Shown: piece after piece, positions 24,858-34,090 of the stretch | How positions within the stretch are numbered: position 1 is the first letter of the stretch | How the letters are laid out: every line of letters begins with the position of its first letter | Assembly: GCF_015160855.1 (NCBI RefSeq) | Contig: NZ_CP063373.1 | Location: forward strand, 4,464,001 to 4,528,000 | Length of the DNA stretch: 64,000 bases | Direction: 5' to 3' | Source of the DNA: Streptomyces ferrugineus | GTDB taxonomy: Bacteria > Actinomycetota > Actinomycetes > Streptomycetales > Streptomycetaceae | Notes under the pieces: generated by a model | Seen by the model: only the letters and a program-made list of their open reading frames with translations | Told to the model about the DNA's origin: nothing | Database searches by the model: none | Made by a program: the position numbers and the translations under genes

Positions 24858-26363
24858 TCATCGGGAGGTGGCGAGCAGCTGGGGCGCGTCGGCGTCGGTG
24901 CCGGCACCCGTGTGGAAGTACGGCGACCTGCGCACCCATCTGGCCCACGCGGCGGCCACGAAGCCGGACGCGATCATCGCCAGGGGAGTGAAGAGCAGGA
25001 ACCACCCGTTGTCCGCGCTGACTTCGAAGTGGTCGGCGGAGGTGTAGAAGGACCAGCCGAGGTAACCGCCGAGGCCGAGCAGAGCGGCCGCGCTCAGCGT
25101 GGGCAGCACCACCGCCCGCACTCCCTGCCACAGGTCCTCGCGCAGCAGGGCCCGGAACCGCACGGCGGCCGCCAGCGCCGTGAGCGCGTACGACAGGGCG
25201 ACCACGATGCCCACGGCGGACACCGTCGCCATGATCATGTCGGCGAGCCGCGGGATGACCAGCGCCAGCGCCGCGAACACCGAGGCCAGCGCCCCGATCA
25301 GCACCGTGCCGGCGGCCGGAGTCCCGTACCGGGGGCTGACCTTGGACCACACCGGCCCGAGCGTACGGTCCCGGCTCATCGCGAACATCGCCCGGGCCGT
25401 CGGAATCACCCCGGCCTGCAGTGAGGCGACCGCCGAGAACATCAGGGCGATCAGGGGCAGCGCCGCCCACGGCTGGGAGGCGAGCCGTTCGCCGAAGAAG
25501 GCCAGACCCTCGGCGCCGTGGCCGACCAACTCCTCCTCGGACAGCACGCGTTGGAAGGCGATGGAGCCGAGCAGGAACAGTCCCAGCATGGTGAACAGGG
25601 TGGTGAGCCCGGCCCGGGAGGCGTCGCGCGGGTCGCGCACCTCCTCGTTGACGCTGAACGCGGACTCGAAGCCCCAGTAGCAGAACACCGACAGCAGCAG
25701 GCCCTGGGCGAGCGCGGTCGGCGACGGGATCGCGAACGGGTCGAACCAGCTCAGGCTGAAGTCGTGCGGGCCGGTGACGATGCCGTATCCGCAAAAGCCC
25801 AGCAGGACCACGTACTCGAAGACCAGCAGCCCGGCCTGGAGGCGCGCGGCGGTGCGGATGCCGGTCACGGCGGTGAGCGTGACCGCGACCAGGACCAGGA
25901 TGCCGACGGCCGTCGTCTGCGCGGTCGAACCCGGGTCCAGCGCGAGGCCGCCCACCCGGTGCAGCCCGGCGTCGCCCGCGAGCTGGATCAGGGCCGAGCC
26001 GGTGACCGCCGTGGTGTACGCGAGGAACGCCACCACGGCCACGATGTTCACCCAGCCCACCATGAAGCCGAGCCACGGGGTGAGCGAACGGCCCACCCAC
26101 ACATAGCCGTTGCCCGCGTTCGGCTCGACCTTGTTGAGCCGGGAGTAGGCGCCCGCGATGCCCAGGACCGGCAGGAACGCCAGCAGCATGATCGCCGGCA
26201 GATGCAGCCCGACGACGCCCGCGGTGACGCCGAGGCCGATGCCGATGCTGGTGGTCGCGGCCGTGCTGGACGCGGCGATGGCGACACCGTCCAGGACGCC
26301 GAGGGACTTGCGCAGCGCGGGCCGCGCGGGAGGGTCGACGATGTAGGGCTGCTGGTCGGACAT
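24858..26363 (-). CDS. APC-family amino acid/amine permease
   Basis: A 501-residue transporter with about 12 membrane helices. The TM1 region has the APC signature SLGVLDGVAIAASSTAATTSIGIG; the family motif GFESAFSVNEEVRDPRDASRAG and the AMSRDRTLGPVWSKVSPRYGTPAAG loop are present. ATG 26363 has GGAGAGCGG upstream. First gene of the operon with the amidohydrolase; divergent from a TetR-family regulator with an operator-like dyad between. Confidence 0.88.
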   Translation of the reverse strand: MSDQQPYIVDPPARPALRKSLGVLDGVAIAASSTAATTSIGIGLGVTAGVVGLHLPAIMLLAFLPVLGIAGAYSRLNKVEPNAGNGYVWVGRSLTPWLGFMVGWVNIVAVVAFLAYTTAVTGSALIQLAGDAGLHRVGGLALDPGSTAQTTAVGILVLVAVTLTAVTGIRTAARLQAGLLVFEYVVLLGFCGYGIVTGPHDFSLSWFDPFAIPSPTALAQGLLLSVFCYWGFESAFSVNEEVRDPRDASRAGLTTLFTMLGLFLLGSIAFQRVLSEEELVGHGAEGLAFFGERLASQPWAALPLIALMFSAVASLQAGVIPTARAMFAMSRDRTLGPVWSKVSPRYGTPAAGTVLIGALASVFAALALVIPRLADMIMATVSAVGIVVALSYALTALAAAVRFRALLREDLWQGVRAVVLPTLSAAALLGLGGYLGWSFYTSADHFEVSADNGWFLLFTPLAMIASGFVAAAWARWVRRSPYFHTGAGTDADAPQLLATSR

Positions 26364-26430
26364 GGCCGCTCTCCGCTCGCACCGGGGGCCTGGGCGGCCC
26401 CGATGAGCGGACATGAAACTGCCCGAGGGG

Positions 26431-26459
26431 TTAACAGGTCAACGGCGTTGTCATAAGGT
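26431..26459 (+). promoter_or_regulatory. Promoter with central dyad for the TetR regulator
   Basis: -35 TTAACA (26431-26436), 17-bp spacer, -10 TAAGGT (26454-26459). The spacer contains the palindrome CAACGGCGTTG (26440-26450), a likely TetR operator that would also affect the divergent permease promoter. Confidence 0.6.
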
Positions 26460-26488
26460 GCTGGGCACCGGCCAGAGGGAGGCAGACC

Positions 26489-27325
26489 ATGAGCGAGCGC
26501 GTCGTCCCGCCCGCCGCCCGGCAGCGCAGGCGCCCCACCAAACAAGGCGTCGTCCTGTCCGAGGAACTGATCGTCGAGACCGCCCTCAGACTCATCGAGG
26601 AGCACGGCGCCGACGCCCTCTCGGTGCGCCGCCTCGGCCGTGCCCTCGGCGCCGACCCCAGTTCGCTGTACCGGTACTTCCGGCACACCGACGACCTGAT
26701 GCTCGCCATCGCCGACGAACTGATCGGCCGCACCCTGCGCACCTGGCGTCCCACCGGCGACTGGCGTGCCGACCTGCGCGATCTCGGGCTGCGCATGCAC
26801 GCGGGAGCCCTCGCGCAGCCCCGGGCGGCACTGCTCAGCTCGTACCGGGTGACGGGGCGGGCGCACGAGATCCAGGCCGTCGAGACGATCCTCGGCGTGC
26901 TGCGCGGGGCCGGGTTCCCGGACGCCGAGGCGGTGCGGATCTACCACGCCTTCGTCGACCAGGCCCTCGCCCACGGCGCCCTCGACTCGGCGAGCGCGGC
27001 GATGCCGGAGGCCGCGCGGGCGGCCGAGGCGGCGGTGTGGCGGTCGACGTACGCGCGGCTGCCGGCCGACACCCATCCGAACATCGCCGCCACGGCCCGC
27101 CATCTCGTGGCGGACATGCCACGCAGCTCCTACCCGGCGGCCCTGGACCTGCTGCTCGGCGCGGCCGGGGCCCGGCTGGCGGAAATCCGGTCCCGGACCC
27201 GGGAACCGACCGCCGCTGCTGCCGGCCACGTCGGCGAGCGGCCCTACGGGCCGCGACCCGAAGGCGACCGGCACAACGCGCCTCGGCGTCGGCCCGACCC
27301 GGGTGCAGGCCTGGCGCGAGGCTGA
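26489..27325 (+). CDS. TetR-family regulator of the permease/amidohydrolase operon
   Basis: A 278-residue regulator. The HTH is LSEELIVETALRLIEEHGADALSVRRLGRALGADPSSLYRYF (about residues 29-72), followed by a ligand-binding domain with TetR_C-like helices to LDLLLGAAGARLAEIRSRTREP. The last 45 or so residues (AAAGHVGERPYGPRPEGD to AGLARG) are Pro/Arg-rich and unlike a TetR terminus; in another frame the same DNA encodes the end of a different protein, so the gene probably reads into foreign sequence after a deletion. GAGGGAGG precedes the ATG. Divergent from the permease. Confidence 0.85.
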   Translation: MSERVVPPAARQRRRPTKQGVVLSEELIVETALRLIEEHGADALSVRRLGRALGADPSSLYRYFRHTDDLMLAIADELIGRTLRTWRPTGDWRADLRDLGLRMHAGALAQPRAALLSSYRVTGRAHEIQAVETILGVLRGAGFPDAEAVRIYHAFVDQALAHGALDSASAAMPEAARAAEAAVWRSTYARLPADTHPNIAATARHLVADMPRSSYPAALDLLLGAAGARLAEIRSRTREPTAAAAGHVGERPYGPRPEGDRHNAPRRRPDPGAGLARG

Positions 27326-27380
27326 CGAACTGGACGGGCGGGAGCTGATGCGGGACGGGAAGTGGCTGGTGGCGGACTGA
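27249..27380 (+). pseudogene. 3' remnant of a pyridoxamine-phosphate-oxidase-like gene
   Basis: In a frame different from the overlapping TetR end, the DNA reads GRDPKATGTTRLGVGPTRV, then QAWREADELDGRELMRDGKW and LVAD before the TGA at 27378-27380. This looks like the C-terminal tail of a pyridoxamine 5'-phosphate oxidase/FMN-binding family protein, where xVQAWREANEL.GR.LMRDG.W is common (recalled, not searched). No start codon or N-terminal part is present, so it is a truncated remnant. Confidence 0.5.
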
Positions 27381-27459
27381 AAGCGCCCGACGGGGACACC
27401 CGTGGGGGTACAGGGCGCGGGACAGGGCCGTCCCGCGCCCCGGACCCTGCGGAGGAACC

Positions 27460-27852
27460 ATGCCACTGGTGAAAGCGGGCTTCGTGGTGCTCGACTGCGC
27501 CGAGCCCGAGAAGCTCGCGGTGTTCTACACGGAACTGCTGGAAGGCGAGCGAACGGACGTCACCGCCAACCGCATCGAGATCAGGGGCGCCGACGGGACC
27601 CGGCTGGCGTTCCGCCGCGACATGAACGCGACCCCGCCGAGCTGGCCGCGCCCCGAGAACTCCCTCCAGGCCCACCTGGACTTCGCCGTCGAGGACCTGG
27701 ACGCGGCGGAACGCAAGATCGTCGGCCTGGGCGGCCGCCCCGTCGAGGCGAAGGAAGCACCGGGCCCCTACGAGGAACGCGGCTACGCCGACCCGTCCGG
27801 CCACTCCTTCACCCTGCGGCGCACGGTTGCCGCGACACCGAAGCAGGGTTGA
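27460..27852 (+). CDS. VOC-family (glyoxalase/bleomycin-resistance-like) protein
   Basis: A 130-residue vicinal-oxygen-chelate protein: two beta-alpha-beta modules starting VKAGFVVLDCAEPEKLAVFYTELL and LQAHLDFAVEDLDAAERKIVGLGG, ending YADPSGHSFTL. Such proteins include glyoxalases, dioxygenases and antibiotic-binding proteins; the function here is unknown. ATG has CGGAGGAACC upstream. Confidence 0.82.
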   Translation: MPLVKAGFVVLDCAEPEKLAVFYTELLEGERTDVTANRIEIRGADGTRLAFRRDMNATPPSWPRPENSLQAHLDFAVEDLDAAERKIVGLGGRPVEAKEAPGPYEERGYADPSGHSFTLRRTVAATPKQG

Positions 27853-27927
27853 GGCCACGGGGGTGAGCGTCGGGCGGGTCACGGTGAGCGCCGGACCCGC
27901 CCGGGTGGGCGGCGCAGACGGGCGTGC

Positions 27928-28236
27928 TCAGTCGCGTCCGCCCTTGTCGGCGACCGGCCACACCCCCGTCGAGCGTTCGATCGCCTTCGCGCCCGTGCGG
28001 TCCGCCAGGCTGCGGGCCATGGCGAACAGGGCGCCCTGTACCGCCGCCGCCAGCAGGATCTCGCCCCAGCCACGGTCGCGGTCCAGGGCGTCGGGGGCGT
28101 CCTCCTCGTGCCGTATCGCCATCCAGGTCTTGCGGAAGGCGAGCCCCGCCAGCGCCCCGCTCGCCCAGCCCAGCGCGAATCCCAACGGCTTGTAGGCAAG
28201 GGGGAGTTTCGGCTTCTTCTGCTTGTTCCTGGCCAT
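27928..28236 (-). CDS. DUF4235 membrane protein
   Basis: A 102-residue protein: basic N-terminus (MARNKQKKPKLPLAYKPLG), a first hydrophobic segment (GFALGWASGALAGLAF) with RKTWMAIRHE, and a second (EILLAAAVQGALFAMARSLADRTGAKAIERSTG). The pattern matches DUF4235 proteins of actinobacteria. Function unknown. AAGGAGG lies upstream with a rather long spacing. It is 24 bp downstream of the GST gene on the same strand and may be co-transcribed. Confidence 0.75.
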   Translation of the reverse strand: MARNKQKKPKLPLAYKPLGFALGWASGALAGLAFRKTWMAIRHEEDAPDALDRDRGWGEILLAAAVQGALFAMARSLADRTGAKAIERSTGVWPVADKGGRD

Positions 28237-28260
28237 GTGTGCCTGCGCCTCCTTCGTCGG

Positions 28261-29274
28261 TCAGGGCCGTCCGCGCGCCGGAACCCGCTCGGCCTCGGGC
28301 ACCGGCCCGGGCGGTGTCCCGTCGCCGAACGGCCTGCCGCCCAGCTCCGCACGGTGGTGCGGCGTCAGCCAGCCCGCCAGATCCGGCCCGAGGGGCACGA
28401 TGCCGGTCGGGTTGATGCCGCTGTGCACCTGGTAGTAGTGCCGCTTGATGTGGTCGAAGTCGACGGTGTCACCGAATCCCGGCGTCTGGTAGAGGTCACG
28501 GACGTACGCCCACAGGACCCGGTTCTCCGTCAACTTCCAGCGGTTGCACTTGAAGTGGCCGTGATAGACGGCGTCGAAACGGACCAGCGTGGTGAACAGC
28601 CGGATGTCCGCCTCGGTGATCGTGTCGCCGACCAGATAGCGCTGCCCGGCCAGCCGGTCGGTCAGCAGCTCCAGCCGCCGGAACAGCCGGGCGCACGCCC
28701 CCTCGTACTCCTGCTGCCCGGTGGCGAAGCCCGCCCGGTACACACCGTTGTTCACGTCCTCGAAGACATCCGCCATCACGGCGTCGATCTCGTCCCGCAG
28801 CGCCTCGGGGTAGAGATCGGGCGCGCCCTCGCGGTGCAGCGCCGTCCACTCGGTGGCCAGGTCGAGCGTGATGCGCTGGTAGTCGTTGGTGACCAGCCTG
28901 CCGCTGGGCACGTCCACCACCGCGGGCACGCTGACCCCGCCCGGGTAGTCGGTCTCCCGCCGGTCGTAGGCCTCGCTGAGGAACCGGATGCCGAGCACCG
29001 GGTCGCGGTCGCCCGGGTCCAGCGTGAACCGCCAGCTGCGGTCGTCCTGGATCGGGTCGGCGACCGCCAGCGACAGCGCCTCCTCCAGGCCGAGCAACCG
29101 CCGGGACACCAGCGCCCGGCTCGCCCACGGACAGGCACGGCTGACCACCAGACGGTAGCGGCCGGACGCCACCGGCCAGCCGTCCCGTCCGTCCGCCGTG
29201 ATCCGGTCCGTGAAGTGGGCCTTCGACCGCTGGAACGACTTCTTCCCATAGGCGGTGTTGCCCCCGCCGCTCAT
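28261..29274 (-). CDS. Glutathionyl-hydroquinone reductase-like GST (YqjG/ECM4 type)
   Basis: A 337-residue glutathione S-transferase of the Xi/omega type. The catalytic cysteine is C48 in SRACPWASR; the family signature continues with WRFTLDPGDRDPVLGIRFLSEAY, PAVVDVPSGRLVTNDYQ, DDVNNGVYRAGFA-like sequence and RFDAVYHGHFKCN. Relatives reduce glutathionyl- or mycothiol-type hydroquinone adducts. Streptomyces makes mycothiol rather than glutathione, so the cofactor may differ. ATG 29274 has GAGAGGAGC upstream; the open frame extends well past it without support. Divergent from the CDF gene. Confidence 0.87.
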   Translation of the reverse strand: MSGGGNTAYGKKSFQRSKAHFTDRITADGRDGWPVASGRYRLVVSRACPWASRALVSRRLLGLEEALSLAVADPIQDDRSWRFTLDPGDRDPVLGIRFLSEAYDRRETDYPGGVSVPAVVDVPSGRLVTNDYQRITLDLATEWTALHREGAPDLYPEALRDEIDAVMADVFEDVNNGVYRAGFATGQQEYEGACARLFRRLELLTDRLAGQRYLVGDTITEADIRLFTTLVRFDAVYHGHFKCNRWKLTENRVLWAYVRDLYQTPGFGDTVDFDHIKRHYYQVHSGINPTGIVPLGPDLAGWLTPHHRAELGGRPFGDGTPPGPVPEAERVPARGRP

Positions 29275-29398
29275 GGCCGTGCTCCTCTCTGCCGTGCGCC
29301 GGGCCCCGGTCGGATACCGGGTTCCCGATCCCACCGAGTCCCCCGTTTCCCGCCGACGGCACGGTGTGAGCGGCACCGATCGGGGCAGTCGGAGTTGA

Positions 29399-30370
29399 AT
29401 GAGCGGGACGAACAAGGCGCCGAAGACGGATCGCAGGACCCGTGTCACCGTCCTGGTGGCTCTCACGGCCAACCTCGTCATCGCCGTCGCCAAGGCGGTC
29501 GGCGGCCTGATCGCCCACTCGCCCGCGCTGCTGTCGGAGGCCGCGCACTCCGTCGCCGACAGCATGAACGAGGTCTTCCTGCTGGCCGCCCTGCGCCGCA
29601 GCCGCCGCCCCGCCGACTCCCGCCACCCTTTCGGCTACGGCAAGGAGCGCTTCTTCTGGTCCCTGCTCGCGGCCGTCGGCATCTTCGTGATGGGCGGCTG
29701 CTTCTCCTTCTTCCAGGGCTTCGAGGCACTGAGCGGCGGCGCCGAGGAGAAGTTCAGCGGCTATGTGGCGGGGATGACCGTCCTCGGTGTCGCCCTGCTC
29801 GCCGAGGGCGTGTCACTGGTACGGGCGCTGCACCAGGTGCGCCGGCAGGGCGGCATCGCGAAAGGGCTGCGTGATCCGGCCCTGCGCACGGTCGTCGCCG
29901 AGGACGCCACGGCCGTGCTGGGCGTGAGTCTCGCCTTCGCGGGCATGGCGCTGCACATGGCCACCGGGCGCATCGAGTGGGAGGCGTCCGCCTCGTTCGC
30001 CATCGGCGCGCTGCTGGTGTACGTCGCCTACCGGCTGGGCCGCGACGCCCGCGACCGGTTGATCGGACAGGCCGCCGACCCCGAGGCCGACGCCCGCATC
30101 CGTGCGCTGCTGGCGGCACAGCCCGAGATCGACAGCGTGGAGGCGCTGTTCACGATGAAGACCGGACTGGACACGGCCCTGGTGGCGGCCCGCGTCGACC
30201 TGGTGCCCGGCCTCGACAGCGAACAGGTCGAGGAGGTCGCCGTCCGCATCAAACGGTCCATCGGCCGCACCGTCGCCGAGGCGGACCAGATCTTCCTCGA
30301 CGTGACCGAGCGCTCCGCCCGGGAGGCACGGGGAAGCCCCGCCGCGACGGGGGAACGCGGCGGGGCCTGA
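29399..30370 (+). CDS. Cation diffusion facilitator family transporter
   Basis: A 323-residue CDF protein with about six membrane helices (first: VLVALTANLVIAVAKAVGGLI). SPALLSEAAHSVADSMNEVFLL holds the TM2 metal-site motif (HxxxD), DSRHPFGYGKERFFWSL the conserved loop, and LIGQAADPEADARIRALL begins the cytoplasmic metal-sensing domain. It exports Zn, Fe or another divalent cation; the metal cannot be told. GGAG lies 7 bp before the ATG. Confidence 0.88.
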   Translation: MSGTNKAPKTDRRTRVTVLVALTANLVIAVAKAVGGLIAHSPALLSEAAHSVADSMNEVFLLAALRRSRRPADSRHPFGYGKERFFWSLLAAVGIFVMGGCFSFFQGFEALSGGAEEKFSGYVAGMTVLGVALLAEGVSLVRALHQVRRQGGIAKGLRDPALRTVVAEDATAVLGVSLAFAGMALHMATGRIEWEASASFAIGALLVYVAYRLGRDARDRLIGQAADPEADARIRALLAAQPEIDSVEALFTMKTGLDTALVAARVDLVPGLDSEQVEEVAVRIKRSIGRTVAEADQIFLDVTERSAREARGSPAATGERGGA

Positions 30371-30499
30371 CGCACGTGTGCCCGGCGAACGCGGGTTCAT
30401 GCGTGCGGGCAGAACAAAATTTTCGCAAGCCCGGACGGCCGGAAGCGACGACCCGCCGACGGCACGCCTTCGACCGACCGGAGTCCCCCGGGAACCCGG

Positions 30500-30949
30500 T
30501 CAGTCCTCGCCGAAGGGCTCCAGCACGAACAGCGGGATGACCCGGTCCGTCTTCCTCTGGTAGTCCGCGTACGGCGGATACGCCGCGACGGCACGCTCCC
30601 ACCACTCGTCCTTCTCCGCGCCGGTGACCTCGCGGGCCTTCATGTCCCGCGTCACCGTCCCGTCCCGCAGTTCCACATGGGGGTCGGCCTTGACGTTGTG
30701 GTACCAGACCGGGTGCTTGGGCGCCCCGCCCAGCGAGGCCACGGCGGCATAGCGGCCCTCGTGCTCGACGCGCATCAGCGGCGTCTTGCGGATCTTGCCG
30801 CTCCTGGCGCCCCGGGTCGTGAGCAGGATGACCGGCATCCCGGTGTTCATGAGGGTCGTCCCCTCGGTGCCGCCGGAGCTCTCGTACAACTCCACCTGGT
30901 CGCGTACCCACTTGGTCGGGCTGGGCTCGTACTCGCCCTCAAGAGGCAT
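30500..30949 (-). CDS. Deazaflavin (F420)-dependent nitroreductase-family protein
   Basis: A 149-residue split-barrel protein of the Ddn type: [62 protein letters not shown] is the family core that binds F420. The start at ATG 30949 gives the usual [20 protein letters not shown]; the frame is open far upstream because of G/C bias. The Shine-Dalgarno is weak (GGGACC). It stands alone. Substrate unknown. Confidence 0.85.
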   Translation of the reverse strand: MPLEGEYEPSPTKWVRDQVELYESSGGTEGTTLMNTGMPVILLTTRGARSGKIRKTPLMRVEHEGRYAAVASLGGAPKHPVWYHNVKADPHVELRDGTVTRDMKAREVTGAEKDEWWERAVAAYPPYADYQRKTDRVIPLFVLEPFGED

Positions 30950-31017
30950 GACATCGGTCCCATCGTCGTGTCCTGGTGCTGACTGACACCGTCGTTCAAC
31001 AGTGGCATGCGCGAGAT

Positions 31018-31680
31018 TCATCCTGCCCATGGCCACGCCGTCATCCGCACGGCCAGCGCAAGGATCACGCCGCTCGACACCAGCGCCGTCACCAACCGCC
31101 CCCGGTGCCCCGTCAGCACCCGTCTCAGCAGCGCCCCGCCCCCGGCCAGCAGCAACTGCCAGCTCGCCGACGCGGCGAACGCGGCCAGCACGAACACCCC
31201 CTGTTCCAGGGGCGATACGGCGTCCGTGGCGCGGGTGCCGAGGACCAGGGCCGCGAAGTAGATCACGGTGGTCGGATTGAGCAGCGTGATGCCCAGGAGG
31301 GCCAGGTAGGCGCGCGCCGGGCTCGGGGGCGGGGGAGTGGAGCGGGTGGTGAGCCGGTGTTCGCGGTAGTGCCGTACGGCGGTGATCGCGCCCCGTACCG
31401 CGAGGGCCGCCAGCACCAGGGCGGAGGCCCAGCGCAGCGGCACCAGCGCCGGACGCAGCGCGCCGGCCAGTGCCGAGCCGCCGACGGTGGCCACGAGTGC
31501 GTAGAGCCCGTCGGCGGTCGCGACACCGAGCGCGGCGCAGACCCCGGTCCGCAGGGACGTACGAGCGGTGAGGGAGACCAGATAGGTCGCGACCGCGCCG
31601 ACCGGGACGGCGATGCCGTAGCCCGCGAGCAGCCCCGCGACGAGCGCGGCGGTCACGACGTGGGAAGCGTGGGCCTCCAC
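31018..31680 (-). CDS. LysE-family exporter
   Basis: A protein of about 220 residues with six hydrophobic segments ([68 protein letters not shown]) as in LysE/RhtB amino-acid exporters. The start is uncertain: GTG 31680 ([14 protein letters not shown]) is chosen because the family similarity begins there, but its Shine-Dalgarno is weak and the frame is open to 31845. Divergent from the P450-ferredoxin operon. Confidence 0.75.
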   Translation of the reverse strand: MEAHASHVVTAALVAGLLAGYGIAVPVGAVATYLVSLTARTSLRTGVCAALGVATADGLYALVATVGGSALAGALRPALVPLRWASALVLAALAVRGAITAVRHYREHRLTTRSTPPPPSPARAYLALLGITLLNPTTVIYFAALVLGTRATDAVSPLEQGVFVLAAFAASASWQLLLAGGGALLRRVLTGHRGRLVTALVSSGVILALAVRMTAWPWAG

Positions 31681-31985
31681 GGTCGGCCGGGCTGCTGCTG
31701 GGACCGCACCGCGGGAACGGCGACGGTCGGCGGCAGCGAGGCGATGGTCGTAGGCATGGCTGGATTCTGGCGCCGGTGACGGTGGGTCGGCAATCGAATT
31801 CCGCCCGAGCACCGGTCCGACCGCACCGCGGGGCCCCTCGGCCACCGTCGAGCCGAAGCCGTGTGCGACGATCCCCGGCCAGATCGCCCCCGCGCCTGAT
31901 CTGGCCGAACTTGGCGTCGCCTTCTAGATGCCTCGGGCATCTAATGAAGATCGGCACGACGCACCCTTCGTCTGCGAGGTCTTCC
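31681..31985. promoter_or_regulatory. Divergent control region between LysE exporter and P450 operon
   Basis: 305 bp with two strong dyads. CGGCCAGATC (31876-31885) and GATCTGGCCG (31898-31907) are perfect 10-bp arms with a 12-bp gap. TAGATGCC TCG GGCATCTA (31925-31943) has perfect 8-bp arms and overlaps a possible -10 TCTAAT (31940-31945) of the P450 gene. Both look like regulator binding sites; no regulator gene adjoins directly, the nearest being the TetR gene at 33516. No coding potential is convincing here. Confidence 0.55.
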
Positions 31986-33194
31986 ATGACGGACACGACG
32001 GAATCGCACACCGTCACCTTCCCCCAGAGCCGAACCTGTCCGTACCACCCGCCCGCGGCCTACGACCCCCTGCGCGCGTCACGCCCGCTGGCCCGCATCG
32101 CCCTCTACGACGGCCGCCCGGTCTGGCTGGCCACCGGACACGCCCTCGCGCGCGCCCTGCTGGCCGACGCGCGGCTGTCCTCCGACCGCACCCATCCCGG
32201 CTTCCCCGCGCCGACGGCCCGGTTCGCCGCCGTCCGCGACCGCAGAAGCGCGCTGCTCGGCGTCGACGATCCCGAGCACCGCGTCCAGCGGCGGATGCTG
32301 GTTCCCAGCTTCACGCTCCGGCGTGCCGTCGAGCTGCGCCCGCAGATCCAGCGGATCGTGGACGACCGGCTGGACGCGATGATCGCCCGGGGAGCGCCCG
32401 CCGAGCTGGTGAACGACTTCGCGCTGCCCGTGCCCTCGATGGTCATCTGCGCCTTGCTCGGCGTGCCCTACGCCGACCACGAATTCTTCGAGGGCCAGTC
32501 ACGACGCCTGCTGCGCGGCCCCACGGCCGCCGACACCATGGACGCCCGCGACCGGCTGGAAGCGTACTTCGCCGATCTGATCGACCAGAAGCGGAAACAG
32601 CCGGAACCGGGCGACGCAGTCCTCGACGAACTCGTCCACCAGCAGCTGCGCGACGGCGAGCTGGACCAGGAGGAGGTGATCGCCCTCGCGACCATTCTGC
32701 TGGTGGCCGGCCACGAGACGACCGCCAACATGATCTCCCTGGGCACCTACACCCTCCTCCAGCACCCCGACCGACTGGCCGAGTTGCGCGCCGACGCCGA
32801 ACTGCTGCCCGCCGCGGTCGAGGAACTGATGCGGATGCTGTCCATCGCCGACGGGATGCTGCGGGTCGCCGTCGAGGACATCGAGGCGGGCGGCGAGACG
32901 ATCCGGGCGGGTGACGGGGTGGTCTTCTCCACCTCGGTGATCAACCGCGACGAGGCCGTCTACCCCGACCCCGACGCCCTGGACTGGCACCGCTCGGCCC
33001 GCCACCACGTCGCCTTCGGGTTCGGCATCCACCAGTGCCTCGGCCAGAACCTGGCCCGCGCCGAGATGGAGATCGCCCTGCGCACCCTCTTCGACCGCCT
33101 GCCGACCCTGCGGCTGGCCGTCCCCGCGGAGGAAATCCCCTTCAAACCCGGCGACACGATCCAGGGGATGCTGGAACTCCCCGTGACCTGGTAA
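31986..33194 (+). CDS. Cytochrome P450, CYP105-like
   Basis: A 402-residue soluble bacterial P450. I-helix [13 protein letters not shown]-helix ExxR intact (E280, R283 in EELMR), heme loop [15 protein letters not shown] with C351. The N-terminal [20 protein letters not shown] is typical of CYP105. ATG 31986 has GAGGTC upstream; the open frame extends to 31776 but that part is non-homologous. A ferredoxin gene follows 12 bp later, giving the usual CYP105-ferredoxin pair; electrons would come from a ferredoxin reductase elsewhere. It may oxidise xenobiotics or a secondary metabolite. Confidence 0.92.
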   Translation: MTDTTESHTVTFPQSRTCPYHPPAAYDPLRASRPLARIALYDGRPVWLATGHALARALLADARLSSDRTHPGFPAPTARFAAVRDRRSALLGVDDPEHRVQRRMLVPSFTLRRAVELRPQIQRIVDDRLDAMIARGAPAELVNDFALPVPSMVICALLGVPYADHEFFEGQSRRLLRGPTAADTMDARDRLEAYFADLIDQKRKQPEPGDAVLDELVHQQLRDGELDQEEVIALATILLVAGHETTANMISLGTYTLLQHPDRLAELRADAELLPAAVEELMRMLSIADGMLRVAVEDIEAGGETIRAGDGVVFSTSVINRDEAVYPDPDALDWHRSARHHVAFGFGIHQCLGQNLARAEMEIALRTLFDRLPTLRLAVPAEEIPFKPGDTIQGMLELPVTW

Positions 33195-33206
33195 GAGGCT
33201 CCGGTC

Positions 33207-33446
33207 ATGCACAACGAAACACGCGAAACGAACGAATCAGGCCATATCCATATCGACATCGACCACGATCTCTGTATCGGCGCCGGCCAGTGCGCCCTGG
33301 CCGCCCCGTCCGTCTTCACCCAGGACGACGACGGCTTCAGCGCCCTGATCCCCGGCCGCGAGGACGGCGGCGGCGACCCGATGGTGCGGGAGGCCGCCCG
33401 GGCCTGTCCGGTCAGCGCCATCACCGTGTCGGACGAGGAGAGTTGA
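33207..33446 (+). CDS. [3Fe-4S]-type ferredoxin, P450 partner
   Basis: A 79-residue ferredoxin with the cluster ligands in DLCIGAGQCALAAPSVF and ACPVSAI: C-x5-C and a later CP. The second cysteine of a [4Fe-4S] CxxCxxC set is replaced, as in the ferredoxins paired with CYP105. It lies 12 bp after the P450 and ends before a strong terminator. Confidence 0.9.
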   Translation: MHNETRETNESGHIHIDIDHDLCIGAGQCALAAPSVFTQDDDGFSALIPGREDGGGDPMVREAARACPVSAITVSDEES

Positions 33447-33483
33447 CGGGGCGAGTGCCTCGCTCGGCGCACCCAGTCGTCCA

Positions 33484-33509
33484 CGGGCCCGCACTCCGGT
33501 GCGGGCCCG
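33484..33509. terminator. Bidirectional terminator after the ferredoxin gene
   Basis: Perfect 11-bp arms CGGGCCCGCAC and GTGCGGGCCCG with a 4-nt loop, between the ferredoxin and the convergent TetR gene. Confidence 0.8.
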
Positions 33510-33515
33510 CCCGTC

Positions 33516-34067
33516 TCAGCGCGCCGCCAACAGCGACCGCGCCGCTTCCCTGGCCTCGGCCGCCGGCCGGGCACTGCCCGTGATCCCCGCCGTCACCATG
33601 GCGCCCTCGGCCAGCAGATACAGCGCCCCGGTCAGCCCGTCGGGCAGCCCGGCCCCGGCCACCAGTGAGCCGAGGTAGTCGCGAAACGCCGCCTTGTGCG
33701 CCCGCGCCTGTCCCGCCACCCGCTCCGAGAGGGCGCCCAGCTCGCCGTACGAGTTGATCCAGGCGCAGCCGCGGAAGTCCTCCTCGCCGAACCACTCCTG
33801 AAGCCAGTCGAAGACGGCCAGGATCCGCCGCTCGGGGTCCGGCTCCCGCTCCACGTACGAGGCGAGCCCGCCGCGCCAGCGCACGTCGCGCCGCTCCAGA
33901 TACGCCTCGACCAGCAGCTCCTTCGCGGGGAAGAGCTGATAGAGCCGCTTGAGCGAGACCCCGGACGCGCCCCGGACGTCGTCCATGCCGACGGACTGGA
34001 TACCGCGCCCGTAGAGCAGCTCCTCGGCGGCGTCCAGCACCCGCTCCCGGGCGGTTGCGCTGTCCAT
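33516..34067 (-). CDS. TetR-family regulator
   Basis: A 183-residue regulator: RERVLDAAEELLYGRGIQSVGMDDVRGASGVSLKRLYQLFPAKELLVEAYL is the HTH (about residues 6-57); the C-terminal domain matches the AcrR-like group that often controls NTF2-like or oxidoreductase genes (WLQEWFGEEDFRGCAWINSYGEL). ATG 34067 has GGGAGAGG upstream. It is divergent from the NTF2-like gene, and two perfect palindromes lie in the gap. Confidence 0.88.
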   Translation of the reverse strand: MDSATARERVLDAAEELLYGRGIQSVGMDDVRGASGVSLKRLYQLFPAKELLVEAYLERRDVRWRGGLASYVEREPDPERRILAVFDWLQEWFGEEDFRGCAWINSYGELGALSERVAGQARAHKAAFRDYLGSLVAGAGLPDGLTGALYLLAEGAMVTAGITGSARPAAEAREAARSLLAAR

Positions 34068-34090
34068 GTGCGACCTCTCCCGACCTCTCC

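Noticed and set aside
23203..26382. A 3.2-kb continuous reading frame that would fuse amidohydrolase to an upstream protein
   Set aside because: The upstream half is the permease gene read in the wrong frame; an ATG with a good Shine-Dalgarno opens the amidohydrolase at 24837.
31776..31985. N-terminal extension of the P450
   Set aside because: The extra 70 residues have no P450 similarity and cover two operator-like dyads; ATG 31986 has a Shine-Dalgarno site.
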